From assembly GCA_045130475.1 (NCBI GenBank), contig JBGUPU010000062.1, positions 37,111 to 101,110 of the forward strand: 64,000 nt of DNA. Reading direction: 5' to 3'. The DNA is from CAG-791 sp045130475 (lineage in GTDB: Bacteria > Bacillota > Clostridia > Lachnospirales > Lachnospiraceae). The notes beneath the pieces were generated by a model. That model ran no database searches. It saw only the letters and a list, made by a program, of their open reading frames with translations, and was not told where the DNA came from. The translations under genes were made by a program, and so were the position numbers. Below are positions 27,121-35,592 of this stretch, one piece after another. How positions within the stretch are numbered: position 1 is the stretch's first letter; each line of letters opens with the position of its first letter.

Positions 27121-27151
27121 TTGACACATAAGCGTACTTTCTGCATATAAT
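27121..27151 (+). promoter_or_regulatory. Promoter of the plus-strand RgpF-like gene, followed by AT palindromes
   Basis: TTGACA at 27121 is followed after 19 bases by TATAAT (27146-27151). The spacing is slightly long. Two copies of the 10-base palindrome ATAATATTAT (about 27147-27156 and 27163-27172) follow, overlapping the -10 and the presumed start site. They could be a regulator-binding site or simply AT-rich melting sequence. Confidence 0.5.
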
Positions 27152-27215
27152 ATTATAGTAAAATAATATTATAGAAAAAAGACAAAGATTATTGCGAATT
27201 GTTCAAGGAGCTCCC

Positions 27216-28592
27216 ATGCGTATTTTCCGAACCTATTACAGCCGCAGACACCTGCGGGCAGCAGACCGCAAAATCGCCGGCATCAGACACAGTGGTCTGA
27301 TCAAAAAAAACAAAGACCGCAGGATCCTGGTCGTTCTTCATCTCTTCTATCCGGAGAGCTGGAAAGAGATCCGGGAATATCTGCTGAACTTTTCCGGATA
27401 CACCTGGGATCTGTGCGTCACCTTTCCTGATATGATTGCGGATCAGATAGACAAAAAAGACATTCTCGCGCTCAATCCGCGCACGACCTTCCTGCAGACG
27501 GAAAACAAGGGCTTTGACATAGGACCCTTCCTGACTGCGGTCAAGCAGATCGACCTGTCCTCTTATGAAGCTGTCTTCAAGCTTCAGTCCAAAGGAGTCA
27601 AGCGGATCTTTATCTACATCTACCGGCAGCTCTTCTTCGGAAGAGACTGGTTTTTGAATCTGTATGAGGGAACCGTGGGCGCCGGTGTGATCCACAGGAC
27701 AATTGACAAAATCCTCAATGATCCGGATGTCGGCATGATCGGAGCAAAAAACCTGATCGTTCATGATCCCGTTCACAAGGAAAACCTGATCATCCGCAGA
27801 TTAAAGGAATCCGGTATTCAGGTGGAAAAAGGCTATTCCTTCCTCGCCGGCACATGCTTTGCTGTCCGTCCATCCTGCCTGCAGGTGCTGAAGGATCTCC
27901 CCTGTACGCTGGATGATTTTGTCCCCGTTCCTTCCTCCCGCGGCATGAGCCTGGCCCATGCACTGGAACGCTATATGTGTATTGCGGCTCAAAAAGACGG
28001 CCTGAAAATCGAGGGCAACGATGTTCTGCGGCTTCGCAGGTTTCTGAAAGCCCCTCTCGAGAAGCTGCTGTACAGTATCTCCAGTGAGCGACTCCACGAG
28101 CTGCCCTATATCTTCGATGACGAATATTTCCTCTGGCGTCTGGACAACCGCTTCGTCCGTTACAAAGTCCGCAAGATGCCCGTCGGAGATCTCAAATATC
28201 AGATGGGTCCGGGAGAAAAGATCCTCCCTCTCAAGGACACATATCCCTACAGGTATCTTCAGGGCGACGGATCCGCTTATGAGGAGTACTGCCGCATACA
28301 CGAGGAAAAAGGGTATCCGGCTATGACTCCGGAGAGATTCGATTCACTCATCCGCTCCCTGTCAGAGCAGGGCTATGACCAGAAGCATATCATCCTGGTC
28401 AATGAGCTTGGGGTGATCAGGGACGGCCAGCACCGCGCCTGCTGCATAGCACACAAATACGGGCTGGATCACGAGATCGAGATCATGGAAGTCGAAAATA
28501 TAGACCGCATCTACCTCGTAAAACATATGATCCCGCGCCCGGCCGTCCGCCTCTATTATAAGAAGCGTTACGGTGTCGAGCCGCTCTCATAA
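27216..28592 (+). CDS. RgpF-like (rhamnan synthesis F) glycosyltransferase with C-terminal DGQHR domain
   Basis: This 458-residue protein has an N-terminal region (about 25-330) that matches the rhamnan synthesis protein F family (ILVVLHLFYPESWKEI, ENKGFDIGPFLTAV, FKLQSKG). These are GT-type enzymes in rhamnose-polysaccharide loci. The C-terminal 100 residues carry EEYCRIHEEKG, MTPERFDSLI and IRDGQHRACCIAHKYG. The last motif resembles the DGQHR/ParB-sulfiredoxin fold. The start ATG 27216 has AAGGAG 6 bases upstream; a TTG eight codons earlier is not used. It is the only plus-strand gene in the polysaccharide region and is monocistronic, ending in a strong terminator. A close paralogue lies at 30250-31632. 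Confidence 0.82.
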   Translation: MRIFRTYYSRRHLRAADRKIAGIRHSGLIKKNKDRRILVVLHLFYPESWKEIREYLLNFSGYTWDLCVTFPDMIADQIDKKDILALNPRTTFLQTENKGFDIGPFLTAVKQIDLSSYEAVFKLQSKGVKRIFIYIYRQLFFGRDWFLNLYEGTVGAGVIHRTIDKILNDPDVGMIGAKNLIVHDPVHKENLIIRRLKESGIQVEKGYSFLAGTCFAVRPSCLQVLKDLPCTLDDFVPVPSSRGMSLAHALERYMCIAAQKDGLKIEGNDVLRLRRFLKAPLEKLLYSISSERLHELPYIFDDEYFLWRLDNRFVRYKVRKMPVGDLKYQMGPGEKILPLKDTYPYRYLQGDGSAYEEYCRIHEEKGYPAMTPERFDSLIRSLSEQGYDQKHIILVNELGVIRDGQHRACCIAHKYGLDHEIEIMEVENIDRIYLVKHMIPRPAVRLYYKKRYGVEPLS

Positions 28593-28616
28593 ACTTACGC
28601 TTCCGCAGATGTTTCC

Positions 28617-28654
28617 AAGAACAGTGTTTCCTCCGGGACACTGTTCTTTTTTTG
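28617..28654 (+). terminator. Intrinsic terminator of the plus-strand RgpF-like gene
   Basis: An AAGAACAGTGT / ACACTGTTCTT stem with a 10-base loop is followed directly by a T run. It lies between the convergent RgpF-like and flippase genes. Confidence 0.85.
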
Positions 28655-28717
28655 CAGACTGCGGGAACAAAGACCTGACTTTTTCTCTGCACGGTCCGTA
28701 AAGCAAGGTCCGGCTTT

Positions 28718-30220
28718 TTATCTCCTGCGGAGAACCTTTGACAGCACAGCCATAAAATAGCGGTTCCTGCCGGCCGCCAGCAGGACAGCATAGGCGGCTG
28801 TACACAGGAAGATTCCCAGTACCAGCGAGAGCAGGGAGGAAAGTCCCAGCCTGCCGATCGCCAGGCTGATCCACAGGATCAGGAGAGATCCGGCAACTGC
28901 ATATCCCAGCTGCGAGAGCACCTCCCTGACATCCATATAATGATCGATGTCATGCAGACGGACCAGGCAGATGATCAGGACCATCGCCTCGGCCAGCACC
29001 GTGGTCAATGCAGCACCGTCCTGACGGAAGACCGGAATCAGAACCACATTGAGCCCCACATTGACTACTGCAGCGGCAATCGTCGCGGAGAGGCTGGTCT
29101 TTTCAAAACCGTTGGGCGTATTAATGCAGTTGACGACCACTCCGCTTCCGACCGCAAACAGAAGGGCAACGGCGAGAATCTGCAGAGAGCGTACCGCCGG
29201 CAGATAGCTGTCGCCGGAAAGAATCTGGATAATATTCCTCGCATAGACTGCCAGGCCTGTCATACACGGAACGACAAGGAGGATGACACAGCCGCAGATC
29301 TGCGTCAGAAGCCTGCGGTAATTCTGCCACTCTCCTCTGCCCACATAGCGGGACAGACGGGGGATCGTCACGGTGTACACCGCCGTCATCAGTCTCTTGA
29401 CAATCTGGTAGATCTTGACGGAAACCGCATAGAGACCCGTGTAGTAATCTCCCGAGATCCAGCCAAGCATGGTAGTGTCCGCACTGACGTAGATGGTAAT
29501 CGCAAGGCTGTTGGCGAAAAAGATGAACATCGGCTTCCAGTGCCGGAAAATATCCCCGGAAAAAAGGACCCTTATACGGACATACCTCCTGCAGTAGATC
29601 CAGTTGGCGATACACATGATGCTGCTTGACATAACAGAAATACAAGCGTACTTCAGATAATCCTCCGGGCGGTGGATAAAAAGAAAGAGGGCCGCCATGC
29701 AGAGGATCTGCACCGCTATGCTCCGGATCGTGATGTACAGGAAGTCCTCATAGACCGTATTGACCCATTCGACTCCAAGTGTGGTCAGAAGGATCGTCAT
29801 GCTCTGAATCAGAATGACTGCCCGATAGTCCCTGAATTTGGGCACTGTCAGAAGCAGGAGAAAGAGCACCGCATAGGAAATCGCGGTGGTCAGAAGATTC
29901 AGGGAAAAGATTTCAGAAGCAAAGCGGTCAAACTCTGCTCCCTTCTTTCTCCTTGCGCCCTCCCGGACACCATAGGTGCTTATGCCCAGTGCCGCAAAAA
30001 GCGCAAAATAGGTGATGATCGAGTTTCCGTAGTTCACCTTGCCGATATTCTCAACCTGGAGAACTCTGGAAGTATAAGGAAATGTGATCAGGGGAAAAAT
30101 GACCGAGCATCCGACTTTGATGAAATTCAGGACTGCATTGACCCCGATCGATTTATTTCCTCTCTTATGATTCTTTTTTTGTAAACCGGCTTCCCGGTTT
30201 GTATCTTGATTGTTCGGCAT
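28718..30220 (-). CDS. Wzx-type oligosaccharide flippase (MOP superfamily)
   Basis: This 500-residue protein is predicted to have 12-14 transmembrane helices. The N-terminal NFIKVGCSVIFPLITFPYTSRVL and VNYGNSIITYFALFAALGIST are typical of RfbX/Wzx flippases. The length is longer and the sequence more canonical than the flippase at 11384-12628, suggesting this one moves the main repeat unit. No Shine-Dalgarno is evident before ATG 30220. It is the last gene of the second polysaccharide operon, 30 bases after the RgpF-like paralogue. Confidence 0.92.
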   Translation of the reverse strand: MPNNQDTNREAGLQKKNHKRGNKSIGVNAVLNFIKVGCSVIFPLITFPYTSRVLQVENIGKVNYGNSIITYFALFAALGISTYGVREGARRKKGAEFDRFASEIFSLNLLTTAISYAVLFLLLLTVPKFRDYRAVILIQSMTILLTTLGVEWVNTVYEDFLYITIRSIAVQILCMAALFLFIHRPEDYLKYACISVMSSSIMCIANWIYCRRYVRIRVLFSGDIFRHWKPMFIFFANSLAITIYVSADTTMLGWISGDYYTGLYAVSVKIYQIVKRLMTAVYTVTIPRLSRYVGRGEWQNYRRLLTQICGCVILLVVPCMTGLAVYARNIIQILSGDSYLPAVRSLQILAVALLFAVGSGVVVNCINTPNGFEKTSLSATIAAAVVNVGLNVVLIPVFRQDGAALTTVLAEAMVLIICLVRLHDIDHYMDVREVLSQLGYAVAGSLLILWISLAIGRLGLSSLLSLVLGIFLCTAAYAVLLAAGRNRYFMAVLSKVLRRR

Positions 30221-30249
30221 ATTTATAGTTAGAACTGTTTCAACTTTCG

Positions 30250-31632
30250 TCAGTCTTTATGAAGAAAGCTCCGGCTGAACAAGGCTCCTGCCTCCTTTAC
30301 AGGATAGAGCGCCATCTGCCCTGCCAGGTCAAGACCTGCAAGGACCTTTACCTGCAGCACTTCAACTTCATGATCAAGCCCGTATTTCCAGGCCAGCCAG
30401 CACGCGCGATGCTGACCGTCCTTGACTATATTGTTTTCGTCGATCATGATGATATGCTCTTCATCAAATCCCTCTTCCTTCATGGAAGCAATCAGCGCAT
30501 CATACCGTTCCGGAGACATCAGAGGACGTCCTGTTTCTTCATGGATCCTGCAATATTCTTCATAGGCAGCCGTATCTCCCTGCAGATATCTGTAGGGCAC
30601 ACACTGGGAAAGAGGGATGATCTCCCCTTCTTTTCCCATGCGGTAGCGGATATCTCCCAGACGGATCTTCTTTGTCCTGTAACTTACCATAAAGTGGTCG
30701 AGAGCCCAGAAAAAGAACTCATCATCATAGATATAAGGAAGGTCATAGAGATGTTCGCTCGAAAGTCCGTCGAAGATATGCTCCAGAGGAGCCCGCACAG
30801 CGTGCTCGGCGCGCATGACCCGGTTTCCGCGAAGCTTGTATCCCATCTGCGTTACAGCGATCGTCATATAGCGCTCCAGGATGTGCCCCAGACTGAGTCC
30901 TCTGGAAGGCGGCACCGGTACAAAGTCCTCCAGCGCTGCCGGAAAGTCGATCAGGGGCTGCAGGCACTGCGGTTTTACCGCGAAGCAGGTTCCCGCCACG
31001 AAGTAATATCCCTTTTTGACTGTGATCCCGTATTCCTCCATCTTCCGGATCACCAGGTTCTCCTTGTGGGGAGGATCGTGCACGATCAGATTTGATGCGG
31101 CACACATTCCCACGGAGGGCTCGTTGGCGATCGCGTCGATGGTCGTGTGGATGGTCCCCGCTCCGACAACGCCCTCAAAGAGATTGCGGAACCAGTCCCG
31201 TCCTATAAAAAGCTGCCTGTAGATATAGATCCACGGGCGCTTTGTTCCCTTGGACTGAAGTTTGAAAACTACGTCGTAGTCTTCCGTGCCTTTCTGCCGC
31301 AGTGCCGTCAGAAAAGGGCCTATATCAAATCCCCGGTTTTCAAAACAGTAAAACTCTGTTCCGGGATTCAGGCGGCAGATATCCTCCTTGATTCCCTGAA
31401 AGTCTTCCCTGTCATCCAGGAAATCCGGATAGGTGACGCACAAATCCCAGTTGTATCCTTCGAAATTCCGCAGATATTCACGGATCTCTTTCCAGCTTTC
31501 CGGGTAAAACAGGTGCAGGAAAACAAGGATCTTTTTGTCCTTGTTTTTTTCAAGCAGCGCCCTGTATTTATGCTGTCCCGCAATACGTGCTGCACCGCGG
31601 CGTACACTTTTTTTATAATATTTATTTGCCAT
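30250..31632 (-). CDS. RgpF-like glycosyltransferase with C-terminal DGQHR domain (paralogue)
   Basis: This 460-residue paralogue of the 27216-28592 product shares segments such as LHLFYPESWKEIREYL, GFDIGPFLTA, KLQSKG, LIVHDP-HKENL, DFVPVP and the C-terminal block YRYLQGD, EEYCRIHEE and KDGQHRAC with KYGLDHE. The two differ by many substitutions, so the duplication is old. The extreme C-terminus differs: this copy ends in an Ala/Leu-rich tail. Start ATG 31632 is preceded by GGAG. Both copies probably add residues to the rhamnose-containing backbone. The function of the appended DGQHR domain is unknown. Confidence 0.82.
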   Translation of the reverse strand: MANKYYKKSVRRGAARIAGQHKYRALLEKNKDKKILVFLHLFYPESWKEIREYLRNFEGYNWDLCVTYPDFLDDREDFQGIKEDICRLNPGTEFYCFENRGFDIGPFLTALRQKGTEDYDVVFKLQSKGTKRPWIYIYRQLFIGRDWFRNLFEGVVGAGTIHTTIDAIANEPSVGMCAASNLIVHDPPHKENLVIRKMEEYGITVKKGYYFVAGTCFAVKPQCLQPLIDFPAALEDFVPVPPSRGLSLGHILERYMTIAVTQMGYKLRGNRVMRAEHAVRAPLEHIFDGLSSEHLYDLPYIYDDEFFFWALDHFMVSYRTKKIRLGDIRYRMGKEGEIIPLSQCVPYRYLQGDTAAYEEYCRIHEETGRPLMSPERYDALIASMKEEGFDEEHIIMIDENNIVKDGQHRACWLAWKYGLDHEVEVLQVKVLAGLDLAGQMALYPVKEAGALFSRSFLHKD

Positions 31633-31644
31633 CAAACAGCTCCG

Positions 31645-32700
31645 TTATTCTTCCATCAGGCAGGCAAGCGTTCTTTTCGCACCGGTCTCCATATCAAACA
31701 TCCCTCTCCAGCCCAGAGCTTCAAGTCTCGAGGCGTCAAGAGAGGAATTGTCCATGGGATTGAAGACCGCCCGCTCCTGCTCTGTCGGCAGGTCAAACAG
31801 GACTTTCCGCCCCGCTGCTTCTGCAAACACTTTTGCCATCTGCCGGATCGTCACGATACTATTCCTGTTGGAGATATTGTAGGCCATGCCGGACTCTCCC
31901 CTGAGCAGGATCGTCAGGATCGCGGAGGCACAGTCCAGGATATAGCAATAGGATCGGATCTGGCTCCCGCTGCTCTTCAGGACAATATCCTTGCCTGCTG
32001 CGACATCCCTTGGAAACTGTGATGAAGCGCGGTTGTCTGCCGCTGTCATCGTGGGTCCGTAGACATGGCCGGGTCTGGCCACGACAAAATCGATCCCGTA
32101 TTCCGCCTTTGCGGATGCGCAGAGAGTCTCTGCAGCTCTTCTGGAAACAGGATAGCAGGACCGGGGATTGAGAATGTCTACAGTGCCGAACATGTCCTCC
32201 CCGAACGGATCAGCGGTGTCCTTCCTGCCGTACACTTCACTGGACGAGACATAGACGACTCTGCTCCCGGGTCTGGCGGCAGCCATCCGCAGGATGGTCT
32301 GCGTGCCGAGTATAGTTGTCATCATGGTCTGCACAGGACGACTTCCGTAAAGAGCGGGATTGGCATTTCCCGCAGCATGGATCAGATAATCCGGAAGCGG
32401 ATCCGGATACTGCTCCGGACGCACATCGCTGAGTGCGTCGAAGGAATAATACCGGATCTTTCCCCTTTCCATCCTGTCGCCGAATCGGTCCTTCATACCC
32501 CGGCCGCTTCTGCCGGCGGCAAGAATCGTAATCCCGGCACTATCTTCTATATTCAGCTGAGAGAGGACGTCCACGACCGCAGACCCGATCAGACCGGAGG
32601 CACCTGTGACCAGGACGGTCTTTCCCTTCAGGATCTCCCATCCGGGCAGGGAACTTTTGACCCGCCGCAGATCCTCCAGATAAGATGCATGATACTTCAT
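31645..32700 (-). CDS. NAD-dependent epimerase/dehydratase (extended SDR)
   Basis: This 351-residue extended SDR has TVLVTGASGLIGSAVVDVL (NAD binding), VYVSSSEVYG (catalytic Ser region) and ARPGHVYGP. At the active-site Tyr the sequence is SCYPVSRRAAETL, so the usual Y-x-x-x-K lysine is replaced by Arg; the codon is AGA in the DNA. Relatives act on UDP- or CDP-activated sugars. It is 23 bases downstream of the cytidylyltransferase gene, which suggests a CDP-linked substrate. Reduced or altered catalysis because of the Lys-to-Arg change is possible. Confidence 0.85.
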   Translation of the reverse strand: MKYHASYLEDLRRVKSSLPGWEILKGKTVLVTGASGLIGSAVVDVLSQLNIEDSAGITILAAGRSGRGMKDRFGDRMERGKIRYYSFDALSDVRPEQYPDPLPDYLIHAAGNANPALYGSRPVQTMMTTILGTQTILRMAAARPGSRVVYVSSSEVYGRKDTADPFGEDMFGTVDILNPRSCYPVSRRAAETLCASAKAEYGIDFVVARPGHVYGPTMTAADNRASSQFPRDVAAGKDIVLKSSGSQIRSYCYILDCASAILTILLRGESGMAYNISNRNSIVTIRQMAKVFAEAAGRKVLFDLPTEQERAVFNPMDNSSLDASRLEALGWRGMFDMETGAKRTLACLMEE

Positions 32701-32723
32701 GGTTTTCTCCGTCGTATACCGAA

Positions 32724-33443
32724 TTATTCCTTGATCCAGTTGTCCTGGGCTGTGTGCAGCAGAGCTTTGAAGATCCGCAGATCATCAAGAGTGGTGATCT
32801 TCAGATTCTCCTCGGATCCCTTGGAGAACCAGGTGGTCTTGCCCAGTTCTTTCATCAGCATACAGGAAGCCGCCGTACCGGTGATCCCTCTCTTTAGCGC
32901 CTCCAGGTGGGCATTGTAAAGATCGTTCAGAAGATATGTATGGGGAGTCTGGGTGCGGAACAGGCGCTCCCTCTCTGTGGAAGTGCAGGAGGAGATACCG
33001 TCATCGCTCTCAAAAACGACTTCTGTGCAGGGAATGACCGCAACCGCGCTGCCATGCATGGAATAAGTGGCAAGACTGTCTGAAATGATCATGGATGAGA
33101 CCATGGGCCTGTTGCCGTCATGGACCATAACAACTGCGTCCTCGGGCACATCGCTGTCCTCCTTCAGTGTCTTAAGTCCGTTAAAAATTGACTCCTGGCC
33201 GGTCTCACCGCCCGGAACAATCCACTTGAGCTTTGTTATATTGAACTGCCGGGCATAGGCACGCAGGACGTCCGTCCAGGATGCGATGGTCACGACAATG
33301 ATCGCATCGATGCCGGGATGCTTCTGAAAAGCCTCCATAGTATGAATGATGACCGGTTTGTTATCAACATGGATGAATTGCTTGGGAATATCCTGATGCA
33401 TTCTCGTACCGGATCCCGCTGCAGTCAAAAGAGCGATCGTCAT
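32724..33443 (-). CDS. IspD/TarI-like cytidylyltransferase
   Basis: This 239-residue nucleotidyltransferase has ALLTAAGSGTRMHQDIPKQF (CTP-binding signature), a VPGGETGQESIFNGL loop and VMVHDGNRPMVS. It belongs to the family of IspD (MEP pathway) and TarI/Bcs1 (ribitol- or alditol-phosphate cytidylyltransferases). The context beside licD and an SDR in a polysaccharide operon favours making a CDP-alditol or CDP-sugar rather than isoprenoid synthesis. GAGGAG precedes the ATG. Confidence 0.85.
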   Translation of the reverse strand: MTIALLTAAGSGTRMHQDIPKQFIHVDNKPVIIHTMEAFQKHPGIDAIIVVTIASWTDVLRAYARQFNITKLKWIVPGGETGQESIFNGLKTLKEDSDVPEDAVVMVHDGNRPMVSSMIISDSLATYSMHGSAVAVIPCTEVVFESDDGISSCTSTERERLFRTQTPHTYLLNDLYNAHLEALKRGITGTAASCMLMKELGKTTWFSKGSEENLKITTLDDLRIFKALLHTAQDNWIKE

Positions 33444-33463
33444 ACCTGTCTCCTCTTTCCAAT

Positions 33464-33592
33464 GATATTATTACTGATTCGATATTATTACTGATTCGCG
33501 TTTTTATTGAATGTTTTGCCGTAGATCTGCCGCCCTCATGCGGCAGATCCCTGACATATTCCGGCGTGCTGCCGGGCAGGCCTTCGGCCTGT
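33464..33592. repeat. 17-bp tandem duplication and two hairpins between licD and the cytidylyltransferase gene
   Basis: The unit GATATTATTACTGATTC occurs twice in perfect tandem (33464-33480 and 33481-33497). Next to it a 10-bp perfect stem (GATCTGCCGC, 33524-33533, with 33540-33549) and a 6-bp stem (CAGGCC-TTC-GGCCTG, 33577-33591) lie on the licD transcript. No T-run follows on the minus strand, so these may be mRNA-processing or stability elements rather than a terminator. Confidence 0.6.
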
Positions 33593-33598
33593 CTGCAC

Positions 33599-34471
33599 TT
33601 ATGACTCTTCAGAATCTGCATGGTCTCCCAGATCAAGCTCATAGGGAGGATGATTATGTCTCTTGTCCTCCGGAGGCATAGTCATATAGTCACCGAAACG
33701 TCTGGACAGATATGCGTCCACATCCGCGGGCTCGCAGATCTCCTGACCGGAAAACTCCATACGCTGCACAGGGAATATATCCTTCTTTTCCACGATGCTG
33801 ATAAAAGGTTTCGGGTCGTGAAGATAATTTGCGCGTTTTGTCTCGTGTCCGTTATAACAGCCGGATACTCTCTTGGCATGACGGTAGAGCCACCTGGGGG
33901 AAATATGCATGACGCGCATACCCTTGTGTACGACCTTGCAGGTTCCGGTCACAGCCTTTCCAAGGATACCGCCGAAATAAAGGACGGGCTCATCCAGCCA
34001 GTACAGAATGAGCAGTTTGCCCCAGAACCAGCTGCGCCAGCCGTGGATCTTCATCAGAATCTCGTTGTCGGGAATGTTATCGAAACAATAGATATCCAGG
34101 AAGATTCCAAGATCGCCTTCAATATTCTTGAGGGCATCTTCTTTGAATTTTGTCCCTTTCATGCACCATCTGGTAGTCATGAGCGGGTAATTCTCCATCG
34201 TGCCTGCGTTGACCACCTTATACTTTCTGCGCCATTTCTTTTGTCTGGCAATGCGCAGAAATTTCTCGTAATCCTTGCGCAGAAGCGCGACATCAATGTC
34301 GTCGTCCCAGGGGATCATGCCGTGATGCCGCACCGCACCGATCGCGGTGCCGCCGCACCCGAAATAAGTAAGACCATTCTCCGTACACAGCTGATCGAAA
34401 TCCCTGAGGATCTCCAGCTCAATCTGTTGCAGTCTGTGCAGTGTTTTTTCGTCGTATTCTTTATAAAGCAT
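33599..34471 (-). CDS. LicD family phosphotransferase
   Basis: This 290-residue LicD-family (nucleotidyltransferase-fold) protein has the signature GCGGTAIGAVRHHGMIPWDD followed by DIDVALLRKDYEKFL. LicD enzymes transfer phosphocholine or other phospho-substituents from CDP donors to teichoic acids or capsules. The cytidylyltransferase immediately downstream could supply such a donor. No choline uptake or kinase genes (licA/licB) are nearby, so a substituent other than choline is likely. Confidence 0.92.
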   Translation of the reverse strand: MLYKEYDEKTLHRLQQIELEILRDFDQLCTENGLTYFGCGGTAIGAVRHHGMIPWDDDIDVALLRKDYEKFLRIARQKKWRRKYKVVNAGTMENYPLMTTRWCMKGTKFKEDALKNIEGDLGIFLDIYCFDNIPDNEILMKIHGWRSWFWGKLLILYWLDEPVLYFGGILGKAVTGTCKVVHKGMRVMHISPRWLYRHAKRVSGCYNGHETKRANYLHDPKPFISIVEKKDIFPVQRMEFSGQEICEPADVDAYLSRRFGDYMTMPPEDKRHNHPPYELDLGDHADSEES

Positions 34472-34553
34472 ACTCTCTTCCTTTTGTGTACTTTGTCTGT
34501 ATCGCCATCATTTCCCCGTATTCAAGGGGCTGCCTGTCCAAAACAGGTCCTGC

Positions 34554-35462
34554 TCACACCTTGCCCATCAGAAACAGCAGGCGGATCAGGAAGTCCTCTG
34601 TCCTTTTGTCCCGATACACACCGCGGTACAGCGCTTTCTTTAGGCGGTGTCCGTCATTCAGGTATAGAGTAAACACCTGTTTGTACCGGGGAGGAATGAT
34701 ATCCCCGTATGCCTCGTAAAACTCTCTGAATCTGTCATAGACCCGGTCTCTGCCGGAGGACAGCAGGAATGTCTTGATCTGCCAGGCAAGATGTGTCAGC
34801 CGGTTTCCTCCCTGCAGTTCCTGCGGAGAGGCATTCTGACCATATCGCCTGTAGCAGGCTGTCGGCTTCTCATCCCAGATCACTTTACCGGCGCAGCGGC
34901 AGTAAAGATAGACGATCTGGTCATGTACACAGAGCTCCAGAGGTTCTCTGTCCCGGATCCCTGCGGCAGCACATTCATTGAACACCTCTGTAAATCCGAA
35001 TGTGTTCATGTCTCCTGTTGTAATGTATTTGATGAGAGAATGTTTCTTAAAAGCATTCCTGTTGGCATGCCCCGGATTGCACTCGGCATCCCCCCAGTAG
35101 AAATCACCGATATAGATGGCGGGTGTGTTTTCATCATAACGGTCCAGCGCCTTTACTGCCCGGCTGATCTTGTCCGGCATCCAGCAGTCGTCCTGGTCGC
35201 AGTATGCGTAGTAATCCGCCCCTTTGCAGTTGGATAAAAGCCAGGCAAAACTCTTCCGATATCCGACATTTTCGCCTTCATACAGCTTCACATTCGGAAG
35301 GTCTGTATATCTGCGGATAACATCCACTGTCCCGTCTTTCGATCCATCATCTCTTATATGGATCGTAATCGAAGGATAATCCTGGGCAAGCAGGCTTTCA
35401 ATTTGTTCCGCAATGAATTTCTCGCCATTATATGCGGACAGCAGAATATTAACAGTTTTCAT
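34554..35462 (-). CDS. GT2 family glycosyltransferase (rhamnosyltransferase-like)
   Basis: This 302-residue GT-A glycosyltransferase has VNILLSAYNGEKFIAEQIES, IRDDGSKDGTVDVI and YCDQDDCWMPDKI (D-x-D). It is a paralogue of the enzyme at 15141-16058 and shares its rhamnosyltransferase-like pattern. GGGAG precedes the ATG. It lies 82 bases upstream of licD and 130 bases downstream of the DUF2142 gene. Confidence 0.9.
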   Translation of the reverse strand: MKTVNILLSAYNGEKFIAEQIESLLAQDYPSITIHIRDDGSKDGTVDVIRRYTDLPNVKLYEGENVGYRKSFAWLLSNCKGADYYAYCDQDDCWMPDKISRAVKALDRYDENTPAIYIGDFYWGDAECNPGHANRNAFKKHSLIKYITTGDMNTFGFTEVFNECAAAGIRDREPLELCVHDQIVYLYCRCAGKVIWDEKPTACYRRYGQNASPQELQGGNRLTHLAWQIKTFLLSSGRDRVYDRFREFYEAYGDIIPPRYKQVFTLYLNDGHRLKKALYRGVYRDKRTEDFLIRLLFLMGKV

Positions 35463-35592
35463 GATAATCTCCCGGGTCAGGCCAAGGCAGACATACAGGT
35501 CGTGTTTACAAACACGAACCCGATGCTGTCACTGTCTGTCTTGTGAGTCATTTTTTGAGTCTTGAACCATTCACCCGCACACTCTCCGAAGG

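Noticed and set aside
25960..27150. 396-codon plus-strand open frame opposite rfbB
   Set aside because: Long antisense shadow caused by codon bias in rfbB; no ribosome binding site or family.
28940..30184. Two long plus-strand open frames opposite the second flippase
   Set aside because: Antisense shadows rich in Asp/Arg/His; hydrophobic codons on the real strand explain them.
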